From Deltaproteobacteria bacterium (GTDB taxonomy: Bacteria; Desulfobacterota; Binatia; HRBIN30; CADEER01), in NCBI GenBank assembly GCA_029262455.1, contig JAJCZJ010000014.1:1-64000 (forward strand): a stretch of 64,000 bases of DNA, in the 5' to 3' direction. Shown one piece after another: positions 17,246 to 25,850 of this stretch. Position numbers and translations under genes: made by a program. The notes under the pieces were generated by a model. That model made no database searches. It was given only the letters and a program-made list of their open reading frames with translations, and was not told where the DNA came from. The first letter of the stretch is position 1. Each line of letters begins with the position of its first letter.

Positions 17246-19641
17246 TCGATCACCCCCGCCTGTTGAAAACCGGCTACTTCCTCTTCCGAAAGGCCGAGAA
17301 TCTCACCAAAGACGAAGTCGTTGTGCTCACCGACTGCGGGTGACCCACTCGCTACTTCGCGCGGCGCATCGCTCATATGCCACGGTGTCCGGTAGACGAT
17401 GTCGTCCTTGCCCTCGAAGCTGGGAGCGTTCTGCCAGGTTCCCCGTTCCACAAATTGCGGCCACGTGTGCAGCTCGTCGATCTCGAGCACCGGTGCCGCA
17501 GCGAGTCCTGCACCACACAACTCTTCAACCAACGGATCGCGATCGCGCGTCGCGCTCCATTCGGCCAAGTGCGCATCGATCTCAGTCGCCCGCTGCTGCC
17601 GCTGCGACACATTCGCAAGCGATTCGTCGGCTGCCCATGCCGGTGTTCCCAAGAGCTCCACGAGGGCTCGCCACTCGAGGTCCGATGCGATCGCCAGCGC
17701 GAGCCACTTTTCTTCGCCCTTCGTAGGATAAACGCCGTGCGGCGCCATGCGCGGGTGGCCATTGGCGTGCGGCGCTATGCCCTCGCCGGTAACTTGAAAA
17801 CGCGTCAGTGGTTCTCCCGAGAGAGCGGCGGCTGCCTCGATCTGCGAGAGATCGATGAATTGCCCTTGGCCTGTGCGATCGCGATGCCAGAGCGCGACCA
17901 AGGCAGAGAGCACGGCTTGAATTGCAGCGTTCGCATCACCGATACCGATCACTGGCAAGCCGGTCGGTCCGGTATCGGGATAGCCGATGGCCGCCTCGAT
18001 ACCGGCGAACCCAGTCGCGATGGTGGCAAATCCGCGCAGGTGCGCCAGGGGTCCGGTTTGCCCGGCCATCGCCATCGACAGAGCGATGATGTTCGGCGCT
18101 TCGCGACACAAGTCGTCGTAGCCGAGTCCGTTCTTCGTCATGACGCCGGCGGCGAAGTTGTCGAATACCAGATCGGAGTGCGCAGCAAGGCGCCGCACCA
18201 AAGCACGCCCTTCTTCCGTCTTGATGTTGATCGAGATACTGAGCTTGCCGCGGTTCGTATTGTGAAAGAAGCTGCGCGCATGCGGCCAGTGGCGCATCAT
18301 GTCGAGACGGCCAGCCGACTCGACCTTGATGATCTCCATCCCCATATCGGAGAGAATCTGCCCAACCATCGGTCCGGCCCAATTGAATCCAAACTCGATG
18401 GCACGAAACCCAGCGAGGGGTCTGTTGCCGACGCGCTTTCGATCGGATCCATTCGAGGCCGCAGCACTCACGCGTTCTGGGGCGTCAGGCGCGTGCTCGC
18501 CGAGCCGCGGCACCGTGCCCATTCGGCAAGGTGTTCCGGTCATCCGGTAACCCATGCCGGGAATCCGGACGCGTTCGCCGCCGACATCGATATCCCCCCA
18601 AAAAGAACGCGCATCGAGGTGAGGTTCATTCATGACATCCTCGGCATCGTTGATCGGGCCGAGCACCAAGTCGGCCTGCTTTGCCATCTTGGTGAGCTCC
18701 GCGCGCGTGTGCTGCGCCAGCCAGGGAATGAAGTGGACGTCTACTTCGTCGGCATGTTTCCACCCGATTTTGACGCCGTCTTTGTAGACCGGATTGGCTT
18801 CCGCCCACTCCGGGTTGCCCATCAGCTCGAGAAACCCCGCCCACTGGTCCCGCTTCTGCGTTGCCAGGAAAATGAACCCGTCCTTGCAGGGATAGAATCC
18901 CGACGGATAGATGCCGCCATGCCGCTCGAAGCCGCGCCGCAGCCACTTGCCCTTGGCGCCGAGAATAAAGCGCGACATGCCGCCGGCATAGTAAGCCAGC
19001 ACTTCGCTCTCGGCGATGTCGATCGAACGACGCCCCGATCGATCGCGATCGATCAGCGCCGTCATCGCAGCAGCTGCTCCGTGCAAGCCAGCCTGCAGCG
19101 CCGGCAGATCGAAGGGCAACGACAGCGGTGTATGACCCGGCTCGCCGAGAACGACACTGATCCCGCCGGCCGCACAGGCGGACAACGATTCGCCACGGCG
19201 ATCGCTCCATGGCCCGGTCGCGCCAAACGGAGACAAGCGAACGACGATCGCACGCGGCGCGCGCGCGGTCGCCGCGGTAACATCACAAGCCCACGACTTC
19301 TCCTCGGCTGAGGAAAGATTCGTCACCACAACATCGCAGTGCGACGCCTTGTCGGCGACCAGCGCGGCGTCTGAGTCCGCATCGCCCGAAAGCACCACGC
19401 TATCTTTTCCGGCGTTGAGATAGGCGAAGAGCGCAGAGCTACCGTCGGCAACACGAGGCTCCCAGCGACGCGCCGGATCCCCCTCGGGCAACTCCAACTT
19501 ACATACACGCGCACCGAGGTCGGCGAGCAGACGGGTGCAAAACGGAGCCGAGACCCCGTGCCCGATTTCCAGCACGTGAACCCCTTCGAGGGCCGCCGCC
19601 GCGCCGGTTGTGGAGCCCTGCGTCACTTCGCGGACCCCCAT
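17242..19641 (-). CDS. double-domain CaiB/BaiF (family III) CoA-transferase
   Basis: 799 residues, about twice a normal family III CoA-transferase, built from two tandem domains (about 15-390 and 405-799). Each keeps a GRRSIDIAESE or GQGQFIDLSQIE segment with the Asp that forms the acyl intermediate, so neither half is obviously dead. Family members swap CoA between carboxylates; the fused form could be a covalent version of the usual interlocked dimer. It overlaps the 3' end of the P450 gene by 19 bases. Confidence 0.85.
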   Translation of the reverse strand: MGVREVTQGSTTGAAAALEGVHVLEIGHGVSAPFCTRLLADLGARVCKLELPEGDPARRWEPRVADGSSALFAYLNAGKDSVVLSGDADSDAALVADKASHCDVVVTNLSSAEEKSWACDVTAATARAPRAIVVRLSPFGATGPWSDRRGESLSACAAGGISVVLGEPGHTPLSLPFDLPALQAGLHGAAAAMTALIDRDRSGRRSIDIAESEVLAYYAGGMSRFILGAKGKWLRRGFERHGGIYPSGFYPCKDGFIFLATQKRDQWAGFLELMGNPEWAEANPVYKDGVKIGWKHADEVDVHFIPWLAQHTRAELTKMAKQADLVLGPINDAEDVMNEPHLDARSFWGDIDVGGERVRIPGMGYRMTGTPCRMGTVPRLGEHAPDAPERVSAAASNGSDRKRVGNRPLAGFRAIEFGFNWAGPMVGQILSDMGMEIIKVESAGRLDMMRHWPHARSFFHNTNRGKLSISINIKTEEGRALVRRLAAHSDLVFDNFAAGVMTKNGLGYDDLCREAPNIIALSMAMAGQTGPLAHLRGFATIATGFAGIEAAIGYPDTGPTGLPVIGIGDANAAIQAVLSALVALWHRDRTGQGQFIDLSQIEAAAALSGEPLTRFQVTGEGIAPHANGHPRMAPHGVYPTKGEEKWLALAIASDLEWRALVELLGTPAWAADESLANVSQRQQRATEIDAHLAEWSATRDRDPLVEELCGAGLAAAPVLEIDELHTWPQFVERGTWQNAPSFEGKDDIVYRTPWHMSDAPREVASGSPAVGEHNDFVFGEILGLSEEEVAGFQQAGVIE

Positions 19642-20873
19642 TCGACCGGCAGTTTCTCGAAACCGCGCATGAAGAAGTGCGCGACGCGATGCGGCGCCTG
19701 GTCAATGGCAAATCTCAGATCGGGAAGACGGTCGGTAAGCGTCTCGAGCGCGATCCGCGCTTCGAGTCTGGCCAACGAAGCGCCGAGACAAAAGTGAGCC
19801 CCACCACCAAAGGCGAGATGAGCCGCCGCGTTGCCGCGTTTCATGTCGAATTGGCGCGCATTCTCGAACTCAGCTTCGTCGCGATTCCCAGCAGCGTAAA
19901 GGAGCTGCAGTTGAGCGCCTTCGGGGATCTTCACGCCGTCGAACTCGACTGCCTCGGTGGTCACGCGAAACAAGCCCTGCACTGGCGTTTCCATACGCAA
20001 GGCTTCCTCGACGACGCCGGCCGCCAGCGAGTTGTCGGCGCACAATGCTTCCCAGCGTTCACGCTTTTCGAGCAAGAGCGACACCATGTTGCCGATCAAT
20101 CCCGTCGTCGTCTCGTTGCCGGCAACCAACATCTGCTGGATCATGCTCAGCATCTCACCGCGATTGAGCGGCTCAGCGCCCTCGATACGCGCACGCACCA
20201 AATCCGAAAGCATGTCGTCGCGCGGATTGGCCTCGCGCTCGGTGAGCAGACCGTCGAAGTACTTCTGAAAGTCCACCAGGCTGCGGGCGCACTCGATCAG
20301 GCGCTCCTTCGGCAAATCGAAAGAAAGCCGCGCCACCAAATCATCCGACCACTTCTTGAAGCGATCGAGATCGTCATCGCCAACGCCGAGGATGTCGGCG
20401 ATGATCGTCATCGGCAAAGGATAGGCAAAGTTCCAGATTAGATCGGCCTCGCCTTCGTCGACAAAAGCGTCGACCAAACGACTCGCGGTCGAGCGAATGA
20501 ACTCCTCGCGCTCGTTGACGCGACGCGGCGTAAAGGCCTTGTTGATGAGCCCGCGGTAGCGATTGTGTGCCGGCGGATCACAGGTCACCAGCGTCGAAAC
20601 CTGGCCCCACCCTTCTTTGAAGATGGCGATGACCTCGTCGGGATCCTTCGCCGCGACATTGGTCGACATCGACGAAGAGAAGCGTTTGGGATCCTTGAGG
20701 ACGGTCCAGATGTCGTCGTACTTGGTGATCAACCAGACATTATAGAGCGGGCTGAAGAAGACCGGCGCCTCACGATGCGCTTGGGCAAACACATCGTAGA
20801 TCTCAGACGAATAGCCGGGATCGAGCGGATTGTACCTCGCTGCAACACCTTCTGCTCCCGAGCTATCGGCCAT
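19623..20873 (-). CDS. cytochrome P450
   Basis: 416 residues, normal for a soluble bacterial P450. I-helix AGNETTTGLI, ExxR in EEALRME, and heme loop FGGGAHFCLGASLARLEAR with the axial Cys at residue 362. It probably hydroxylates the hydrophobic substrate before CoA activation. A longer in-frame start exists at 21074, but the ATG at 20873 follows a strong GGGGGG stretch and matches the family's N-terminus. It is the first gene of the leftward operon. Confidence 0.9.
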   Translation of the reverse strand: MADSSGAEGVAARYNPLDPGYSSEIYDVFAQAHREAPVFFSPLYNVWLITKYDDIWTVLKDPKRFSSSMSTNVAAKDPDEVIAIFKEGWGQVSTLVTCDPPAHNRYRGLINKAFTPRRVNEREEFIRSTASRLVDAFVDEGEADLIWNFAYPLPMTIIADILGVGDDDLDRFKKWSDDLVARLSFDLPKERLIECARSLVDFQKYFDGLLTEREANPRDDMLSDLVRARIEGAEPLNRGEMLSMIQQMLVAGNETTTGLIGNMVSLLLEKRERWEALCADNSLAAGVVEEALRMETPVQGLFRVTTEAVEFDGVKIPEGAQLQLLYAAGNRDEAEFENARQFDMKRGNAAAHLAFGGGAHFCLGASLARLEARIALETLTDRLPDLRFAIDQAPHRVAHFFMRGFEKLPVEWGSAK

Positions 20874-21015
20874 CGTTCCCCCCTTTGACGAGCACGGCAA
20901 TTCACCACGCTTCCCGCAACAGAGGAGAGGACCAATGCAACTCCGGGGCCAAGCCGGATTCCGCTTGCGCAACCGAACGGCTCCCGAGAGCAGACACCCC
21001 CCTCGATGCGGCAGC

Positions 21016-21049
21016 GCATCGTTCGATGCACTGCGGCATCGGACGATGC
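21016..21049. promoter_or_regulatory. tandem palindromes, candidate operator
   Basis: Two copies of the dyad GCATCG-N2-CGATGC at 21016-21029 and 21036-21049, with centres exactly 20 bp apart (about two helical turns), and an extra CGATGC half-site at 21004-21009. They lie about 145-175 bases upstream of the P450 start, in the 555-base gap between the operon and intI. The form suits a dimeric repressor such as a TetR-type protein, but no regulator gene is adjacent. The rest of 20874-21428 shows no gene. Confidence 0.4.
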
Positions 21050-21428
21050 ATCGGAAGCCGGGCTCAAGTTCCACCCGGACTCACGCTGGAGAGACGGCGA
21101 GACGCGCGAGCGCGCGGAGGCAAGCCAGCGTTCTCGACGCTGCAACAGAATCCTGATCGCCGAGATTCCTGAACTCGACGACCAAGACTTCAATGTGCGC
21201 ACCCCCGGCACGGCTTACAATGCGGTTTCGAAGGCCCCGATCGCGACATCAAGCCAAAAAACTGCGTGACAAACGGCTTCGACCCTACAAATTCAGCTGC
21301 TAACAATGGTCGCCGTGGGCGGCAATCCCCGATTCCGCTAGGCCGGGCACACGTTGAGCGCCGGTTCGCCAGTCGTGCCCGTTGATCTCATCCAGAAGTG
21401 GACAGACGTCTCTTAGTATAGTATCACA

Positions 21429-22481
21429 ATGAATGTGGCGGCCGCTCCCTACGATGATCCCGCGATGGTTCACGCCAAGTCTGGGTACGCAGTGCACGAG
21501 AACCCCGCTCGTTATGAGCCGAGCCCGCCTCGCCTTCTCGATCAAGTGCGCGCGGCACTGCGCGCTCGTCACTATCGACCGCGCACCGAGGCCACGTATC
21601 TGGCATGGATCCGTCGCTTCATTCTCTTTCACAAGAAGCGTCATCCCAGCGAGATGGGCGAGGCTGAGATCAACGCCTTTTTGACCCATCTGGCCGTCGA
21701 AGGCGGTGTCAGTGCATCGACTCAGACGCAGGCGCTTTCGGCGATCCTGTTTCTCTACCGCCACGTTCTCGATCGGGAGATCGGCGAGCTCGGCAATCTC
21801 GTTCGAGCCCGTCGTCCGAAGCGATTGCCCATCGTCATGAGTCGTGACGAGGTACGGGCAGTTCTCGCGAAGTTGGATGGGTACACATGGCTCGCAGCCT
21901 CGCTCATGTACGGCGCGGGCTTACGCCTGAGCGAATGCCTGTGCCTTCGTGTTCAAGAGGTCGATTTCGAACGCGGCGAGATCACCGTGCGAGACGGCAA
22001 GGGCGGCAAGGATCGGCTGACGATGTTACCCGAGTCCGTGAAGATGCGGTTGCGCGACCATCTGCGCGAGGTCCTCGAGATTCACGAACAGGATCGACTG
22101 GACGGTTGGGGGCGAGTCGATCTGCCGGAAGCGCTCGCGCGGAAATACCCGAACGCGTCATCCGAGTGGCGCTGGCAGTGGGTGTTTCCGCAGAGGGGCC
22201 GTTGGAAGAACCGGAACTCACACCAGGAAGGACGCCACCACATCGACGCGTCGATTATCCAGAAGACCTTCAAAGTTGCCGTCGACAAGGCCGGTCTCAG
22301 CAAGCGCGCGACCTGTCACACGCTGCGTCACTCGTTTGCCACCCACCTCATCGAAGACGGCTACGACATCCGAACCGTCCAGGAGTTGCTAGGCCACACC
22401 GACGTCCGCACGACCATGGTGTACACCCACGTCCTCAATCGAGGAGGTCGCGGCGTAAGAAGCCCCGCCGACAAACTTTAA
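21429..22481 (+). CDS. intI: integron integrase
   Basis: 350-residue tyrosine recombinase of the integron type. N-terminal core-binding domain ([20 protein letters not shown]). Catalytic set Arg166 (GLRLSE), His297/Arg300 (CHTLRHSF), His323 (LLGHTD) and Tyr332 (MVYTHV). The integron-specific extra helix is present at about 235-254 ([20 protein letters not shown]), which separates IntI from XerC/D. It ends [14 protein letters not shown], typical for the family. Unusually it is transcribed toward, and on the same strand as, the cassettes that follow; in most integrons the two diverge. No CTG-N10-CAG LexA box was noticed near its start. Confidence 0.95.
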   Translation: MNVAAAPYDDPAMVHAKSGYAVHENPARYEPSPPRLLDQVRAALRARHYRPRTEATYLAWIRRFILFHKKRHPSEMGEAEINAFLTHLAVEGGVSASTQTQALSAILFLYRHVLDREIGELGNLVRARRPKRLPIVMSRDEVRAVLAKLDGYTWLAASLMYGAGLRLSECLCLRVQEVDFERGEITVRDGKGGKDRLTMLPESVKMRLRDHLREVLEIHEQDRLDGWGRVDLPEALARKYPNASSEWRWQWVFPQRGRWKNRNSHQEGRHHIDASIIQKTFKVAVDKAGLSKRATCHTLRHSFATHLIEDGYDIRTVQELLGHTDVRTTMVYTHVLNRGGRGVRSPADKL

Positions 22482-22640
22482 CGCGCTTACACGGATCCGC
22501 ATAAGTCCTTCCCACAGCCCCCTACTCCACGTAAGATGCTGGGACGATGGTGGAAACCGCCAACCGCAAGCCCCACCGCATATACGGACCAGCCCGCCAC
22601 GCCGGCGCTCATATCCGGATCCGCCCATTACGTTGTTAGC
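22482..22640 (+). other. attI-like region of the integron
   Basis: The stretch between the integrase stop and the first cassette. It ends at a GTTAGCC core (22634-22640) where the first cassette joins. It contains CGGATCCGC repeated near each end (about 22492 and 22617), which could be accessory integrase-binding repeats. A decayed second copy of this same region occurs at 30070-30235. Assignment rests on position, the core and the conserved copy. Confidence 0.6.
22509..22537 (+). promoter_or_regulatory. candidate cassette promoter
   Basis: TTCCCA and TAAGAT separated by 17 bases, reading into the cassette array. Each box matches four of six consensus positions, so it is weak. The arrangement and spacing are kept in the fossil copy (30096-30124, TTCCAA/TAAGAT). 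This is the position expected for a Pc promoter if the integrase runs toward the array. Confidence 0.3.
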
Positions 22641-22652
22641 CAGACCCCACCG

Positions 22653-23108
22653 ATGGCCACGACTCGTATTTCGTCTGAGGAGTTCAACTCGTTGGTGGCT
22701 CCCCTAATTGGGCTTAGCGTAACGAGGCCTTGGCGCGGTTACGGATCAGCTGTGTTCCTCGAATTGGGACGGCTCAGGCGGGTGCGGTCCGAGCGGGGCC
22801 TCAAGGGGCGCGCAACCGTCATGGTCGATTGGAGCTGGCGCGTGGAAGGGCAACGCTCAGTGATGTTTGGTAGTTGGAGCGGGGAGAAGAAGATGAGCCG
22901 TGGTGTAGAGGATCTCAAGGGCGCCAGGGTCGAGACAGTCAGTCTCTTGGGTGCGTTACCCGAACTCCGGGTCCAATTGGATCGGGGGCGGACCCTTCAG
23001 GCATTCACCACTGTCGAGGGGCAGCCGGAATGGTGTGTGTTCTTGGAAGATGGTAGTTGGCTTTCAGTCTCGAGGGGAGTGATCAAACATGAGCGGCCCA
23101 CTGGCTAA
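22653..23108 (+). CDS. cassette 1: conserved-type unknown protein
   Basis: 151 residues from the ATG at 22653, the first after the attI core; the open frame extends upstream through attI but that part would not belong to the cassette. The sequence (SSEEFNSLVAPLIGL, WRGYGSAVFLELGRL, WSWRVEGQRSVMFGSWS) resembles small cytosolic proteins often seen as lone cassette cargo; no function is assigned. The stop lies inside attC1. Confidence 0.65.
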   Translation: MATTRISSEEFNSLVAPLIGLSVTRPWRGYGSAVFLELGRLRRVRSERGLKGRATVMVDWSWRVEGQRSVMFGSWSGEKKMSRGVEDLKGARVETVSLLGALPELRVQLDRGRTLQAFTTVEGQPEWCVFLEDGSWLSVSRGVIKHERPTG

Positions 23109-23165
23109 CCATCGCGTGAAGTCGGACTGGGCAAAGCCCAGCCGCTTACGCGAAGGACGTTAGCT
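23103..23165 (+). repeat. attC1 (family A)
   Basis: Recombination site from GGCTAAC to the GTTAGCT core, with a central palindrome around GACTGGGC/GCCCAGCC. Family A: ATCGCGTG...CTTACGCG arms. Confidence 0.85.
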
Positions 23166-23170
23166 GGATC

Positions 23171-23629
23171 ATGAATCAAGCACGAAGCGATCTGCCTCCG
23201 AAGCAGCGGGATGCCCGGACCCTCAGGCTCGCCTCGGTCGTTCTCGCGCTGGTGATAGGTGGGGTATTCGTTGGCAGACCTGCGGCCAGGCTGTGGCATC
23301 ACCTTTCCGAGGGGAGTGCCGCCTCGGCTGTGGCTCAACGTGTTGTGGATTCTGCTATCTCGTACGGATGCCGGTACGGTCACTATCCGCCGACTGTTGA
23401 AGCGCTCTCGCTCGACCTCGGCGGAACAGATGGGGGGTCGGTGGCAACCCTGCGTTGGATTGCATTCCGCTCGACCGGTGATTCGTTTGCGGTGCAGAAC
23501 CTCTTGGTGGGTGGAGCGGAATCTCGTTATCCGATCGACCCTTCGCTCTGTGGAACCAAGCGTGGCTCGACTGCCACCGACGCAGCTAACAAGCCGGTAC
23601 ACCTGACGGCCGCAAGCGGCCGCAGGTGA
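23171..23629 (+). CDS. cassette 2: membrane-anchored unknown protein
   Basis: 152 residues with one N-terminal membrane segment (LASVVLALVIGGVFVG) after a short charged tail, then AVAQRVVDSAISYGCRYGHYPPTVEAL, which recalls the stem of pseudopilin-like proteins without their cleavage motif. The frame reads on through attC2, adding a tail encoded by the site. Function unknown. Confidence 0.55.
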   Translation: MNQARSDLPPKQRDARTLRLASVVLALVIGGVFVGRPAARLWHHLSEGSAASAVAQRVVDSAISYGCRYGHYPPTVEALSLDLGGTDGGSVATLRWIAFRSTGDSFAVQNLLVGGAESRYPIDPSLCGTKRGSTATDAANKPVHLTAASGRR

Positions 23630-23647
23630 CCGGCAAAGGCGTTAGGC
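23584..23647 (+). repeat. attC2 (family B)
   Basis: AGCTAAC to GTTAGGC. Family B: AAGCCGGT arm and a long near-perfect central hairpin built on CACCTG...CGGCCGC/GCGGCCG...CAGGTG. Confidence 0.85.
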
Positions 23648-23655
23648 TTCCGAGC

Positions 23656-24216
23656 ATGTCCAGGATCGTGCTGCATCTGCTTGTCGCTGCTTTCGCTCTC
23701 GCGGTAGCGCAGACTTCCTCCGCTGGTGAGTCGGTGGCGCGTTGCGACGAGTGTGGAGTTCACTATTCTTGTGGGGTGACGATGTCTGGCGAGTCGGGGC
23801 TGTTCGCCTATTTTCCGAAGAACAACAAAGTGCGGGGCTACCGCTATTTGCATGAGCTGCGTCGTGTGCTTCTTGTATTCCCGCCTTTTTCTGGCGACGG
23901 GATGCTGACCCCTGGCGGCGCTACGATAGCTGGGCTCCATTGGGTGGCGGCGTCAATAGATGGGGCAGAGGTGTACGCGATGGGTGATGACAGAACTGAG
24001 GTGTCTATCTTCGCGCGGGCATCCGATAGTGGGCGTTTGGTGGCACTTCTGGGCCGGCATTTTGACAGCGCCCCAGAAGGGAGGGCGTTCATGTGCGCTC
24101 AGGAATGGGGGGTCGTTGTGGATGAGCAGTTTGGACGCTGCGGTCGTCGCACAGGCGTCCGCATGGAGAATGGAGAAGACTTTCTCCAAGTTTCGCAAGG
24201 AAGGTGTTCCGACTGA
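23656..24216 (+). CDS. cassette 3: secreted unknown protein
   Basis: 186 residues from the ATG at 23656, directly after the attC2 core. A clear Sec signal peptide (LHLLVAAFALAVAQTSSAG) is followed by a Cys pair motif (CDECGVHYSC) and a globular domain with further Cys residues (FMCAQEWG, FGRCGRR), suggesting disulfides in the periplasm. No family recognised. Confidence 0.6.
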   Translation: MSRIVLHLLVAAFALAVAQTSSAGESVARCDECGVHYSCGVTMSGESGLFAYFPKNNKVRGYRYLHELRRVLLVFPPFSGDGMLTPGGATIAGLHWVAASIDGAEVYAMGDDRTEVSIFARASDSGRLVALLGRHFDSAPEGRAFMCAQEWGVVVDEQFGRCGRRTGVRMENGEDFLQVSQGRCSD

Positions 24217-24220
24217 TGCA

Positions 24221-24283
24221 GCCTAACAATCGCGTGGAGACGGACCGGGCTACGCCCGGCCGCTCACGCGAAGGACGTTAGGC
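24221..24283 (+). repeat. attC3 (family A)
   Basis: GCCTAAC to GTTAGGC with the family A arms and the CCGGGCTACGCCCGG central palindrome. Confidence 0.9.
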
Positions 24284-24292
24284 ATACAAGGC

Positions 24293-24625
24293 ATGCGGTG
24301 TGTGAAGGTGAACCTCGGGTTTTCGACGGCGGATGCGGAATCGCTACGCATGGAGTTTGATGGTTCTGATCTGACGGTGATGTGCGTTGACTGGCAGGAG
24401 AAGCCGGTTCGGACCATCTTCCGCGAGGTCATAGCTTACCGGTGGGGCAGCGACCTCGGTGCTGAGGAAATCCGCGACAACGAGACGTACCGGATAGAAG
24501 AATCGCCGTGGCTCGTCCGAGAGGCTCAGCTTGCGGGAGTCAGTCCAGGGTCCTACGTGCACTACAAACTGTGCTTCAATAGTTGCGGTGTGGTCGATGT
24601 CGCATTCCGGAAACAAGATGCCTAA
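24293..24625 (+). CDS. cassette 4: small unknown protein
   Basis: 110 residues, cytosolic, acidic, no membrane segment. The order of strands and the ESPWL segment (IRDNETYRIEESPWL) recall small cassette proteins that bind or modify nothing yet known. It begins 10 bases after the attC3 core and its stop is inside attC4, the usual compact cassette layout. Confidence 0.6.
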   Translation: MRCVKVNLGFSTADAESLRMEFDGSDLTVMCVDWQEKPVRTIFREVIAYRWGSDLGAEEIRDNETYRIEESPWLVREAQLAGVSPGSYVHYKLCFNSCGVVDVAFRKQDA

Positions 24626-24682
24626 CAATCGCGTGAAGTCGGACTGGGCTACGCCCAGCCGCTTACGCGCAGGGCGTTATGT
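24620..24682 (+). repeat. attC4 (family A)
   Basis: GCCTAAC to GTTATGT (core third purine position altered to T), with the CTGGGCTACGCCCAG palindrome. Confidence 0.85.
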
Positions 24683-24695
24683 GTCGGCGGACTAA

Positions 24696-25127
24696 ATGAG
24701 ACAGTTGCTCTACAATGCGATGCTCTCTTTCGTGTCTGGCGCAGCGTTTGTGCTTGGTGTCGGCGTGGTCGCCGCTGCACTTTCATTATACTATGAGCGC
24801 GATCGCCGTCCGGACCTCGTCTTTGTCCCACTGCCTGCCGGCGTGGAAGTCCTTGAGCATGCCCGCGTGAACGATACGCCGTACTTTTCGGTACAAGGGG
24901 TTGTGGAAAACACGTCGGAGCAGGATTGGGCCGAGGTCTCCCTGGAGATGGACATACTTGCAGGCACGGCCCTCATGAATTCGTGCAGCGGCAACGTTCG
25001 GCGAGTGCCTCCGAGCAGCCGACGAGCGTTCCTTGTCGAATGCTATCGCGTCGCAGGTACAAGCCTGCCTCACAATGTCACATACAGAATTCGGATTGAG
25101 GGTGCTCGGAAAGAACGAGACACATAA
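24696..25127 (+). CDS. cassette 5: membrane-anchored beta-sandwich-like protein
   Basis: 143 residues. One N-terminal membrane helix (FVSGAAFVLGVGVVAAALSLYY), then a domain with YFSVQGVVENTSEQDWAEVSLEMDIL, the pattern of FxLYD/immunoglobulin-like envelope domains that begin with 'G.V.N.s...'. Probably faces the periplasm. Role unknown. Confidence 0.55.
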   Translation: MRQLLYNAMLSFVSGAAFVLGVGVVAAALSLYYERDRRPDLVFVPLPAGVEVLEHARVNDTPYFSVQGVVENTSEQDWAEVSLEMDILAGTALMNSCSGNVRRVPPSSRRAFLVECYRVAGTSLPHNVTYRIRIEGARKERDT

Positions 25128-25184
25128 CAAGCCGGTGCACCTGACGGCCGCAAGCGGCCGCAGGTGACCGGCAGGACGTTCGGT
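25122..25184 (+). repeat. attC5 (family B)
   Basis: ACATAAC to GTTCGGT, family B hairpin. The core has C in place of the usual fourth-position purine. Confidence 0.85.
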
Positions 25185-25559
25185 ATGACTGCGATGCGTC
25201 GGAAGCGGGCCATTCTCCTAGCGCTCACTGTTGCTGGTGCTCATTTCGTTTTGAGTTTCTTCGCAGGCGCGCTGCGAGGACTGGCCGCGATGTCCAACTT
25301 TCAGGGGTTTGAAGGCGATGCAGGGAACCAGCTGATGTCCTTCGCGGTGATCGCGACCAATGCAATTCTTCAATTCCCGATTGGTCTCGCGTCTAGCCCG
25401 TTTCTCACTAGCGACGCGATCGACTCGGATTTGAGGTTGGCATTATTCGCGATCAATAGCGTTGTCTGGGGACTTGCAGTTGTGTGGTGGCTCACTTCTC
25501 CTGGGACGGCAACCGAACAAGCCGGTGCAGCCGACGCGGCCCAGGGGCCGCGCGGCTGA
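25185..25559 (+). CDS. cassette 6: small membrane protein
   Basis: 124 residues from the ATG at 25185, immediately after the attC5 core (an upstream in-frame ATG lies inside attC5). Three hydrophobic stretches: AILLALTVAGAHFVLSFFAG, SFAVIATNAILQFPIGLASS and FAINSVVWGLAVVWWL. The frame reads through most of attC6. No family recognised. Confidence 0.6.
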   Translation: MTAMRRKRAILLALTVAGAHFVLSFFAGALRGLAAMSNFQGFEGDAGNQLMSFAVIATNAILQFPIGLASSPFLTSDAIDSDLRLALFAINSVVWGLAVVWWLTSPGTATEQAGAADAAQGPRG

Positions 25560-25576
25560 CCGGCAGGACGTTCGGC
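25512..25576 (+). repeat. attC6 (family B, diverged loop)
   Basis: ACCGAAC to GTTCGGC. Same outer arms as family B but the hairpin top is changed to GCCGACGCGGCC/GGCCGCGCGGC, with the changes compensating on both arms. Confidence 0.85.
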
Positions 25577-25607
25577 CGGTCGTGAGCGATGGTGGTAGAA
25601 ACTCTAC

Positions 25608-25850
25608 ATGTACTTCGAGATCATGGGGCCGTTGCGGAACGTCGAGACATTCGCTGTCGGTCGATCGATCCGCGATATTTCACGCTTGAGACGGCTTTAC
25701 GGTCGTGGGCGGTGGCGAAAACGGAAAGGCGTTGCCAAAGTTCGATTGTCGGATGGCGCCCTGGTTGAAGCGGAACTCCATTGGTACGAGGCAACGGGAA
25801 TTGGTAGAAGAGAGCTTCGGGTCAAGCGAATCTTGACCCAGGATCCCTGA
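25608..25850 (+). CDS. cassette 7a: small basic unknown protein
   Basis: 80 residues, strongly basic (RLRRLYGRGRWRKRKG), predicted beta-rich with a VRLSDGALVEAELHWYEA strand pair. Its TGA overlaps the ATG of the next gene (TGATG), so the two form one two-gene cassette and are probably translationally coupled. A small basic protein paired with a small acidic one suggests a complex such as toxin/antitoxin, but nothing diagnostic is visible. Confidence 0.6.
   Translation: MYFEIMGPLRNVETFAVGRSIRDISRLRRLYGRGRWRKRKGVAKVRLSDGALVEAELHWYEATGIGRRELRVKRILTQDP

Noticed and set aside
17377-19311. 644-residue plus-strand frame
   Set aside because: Antisense shadow of the fused CoA-transferase gene.
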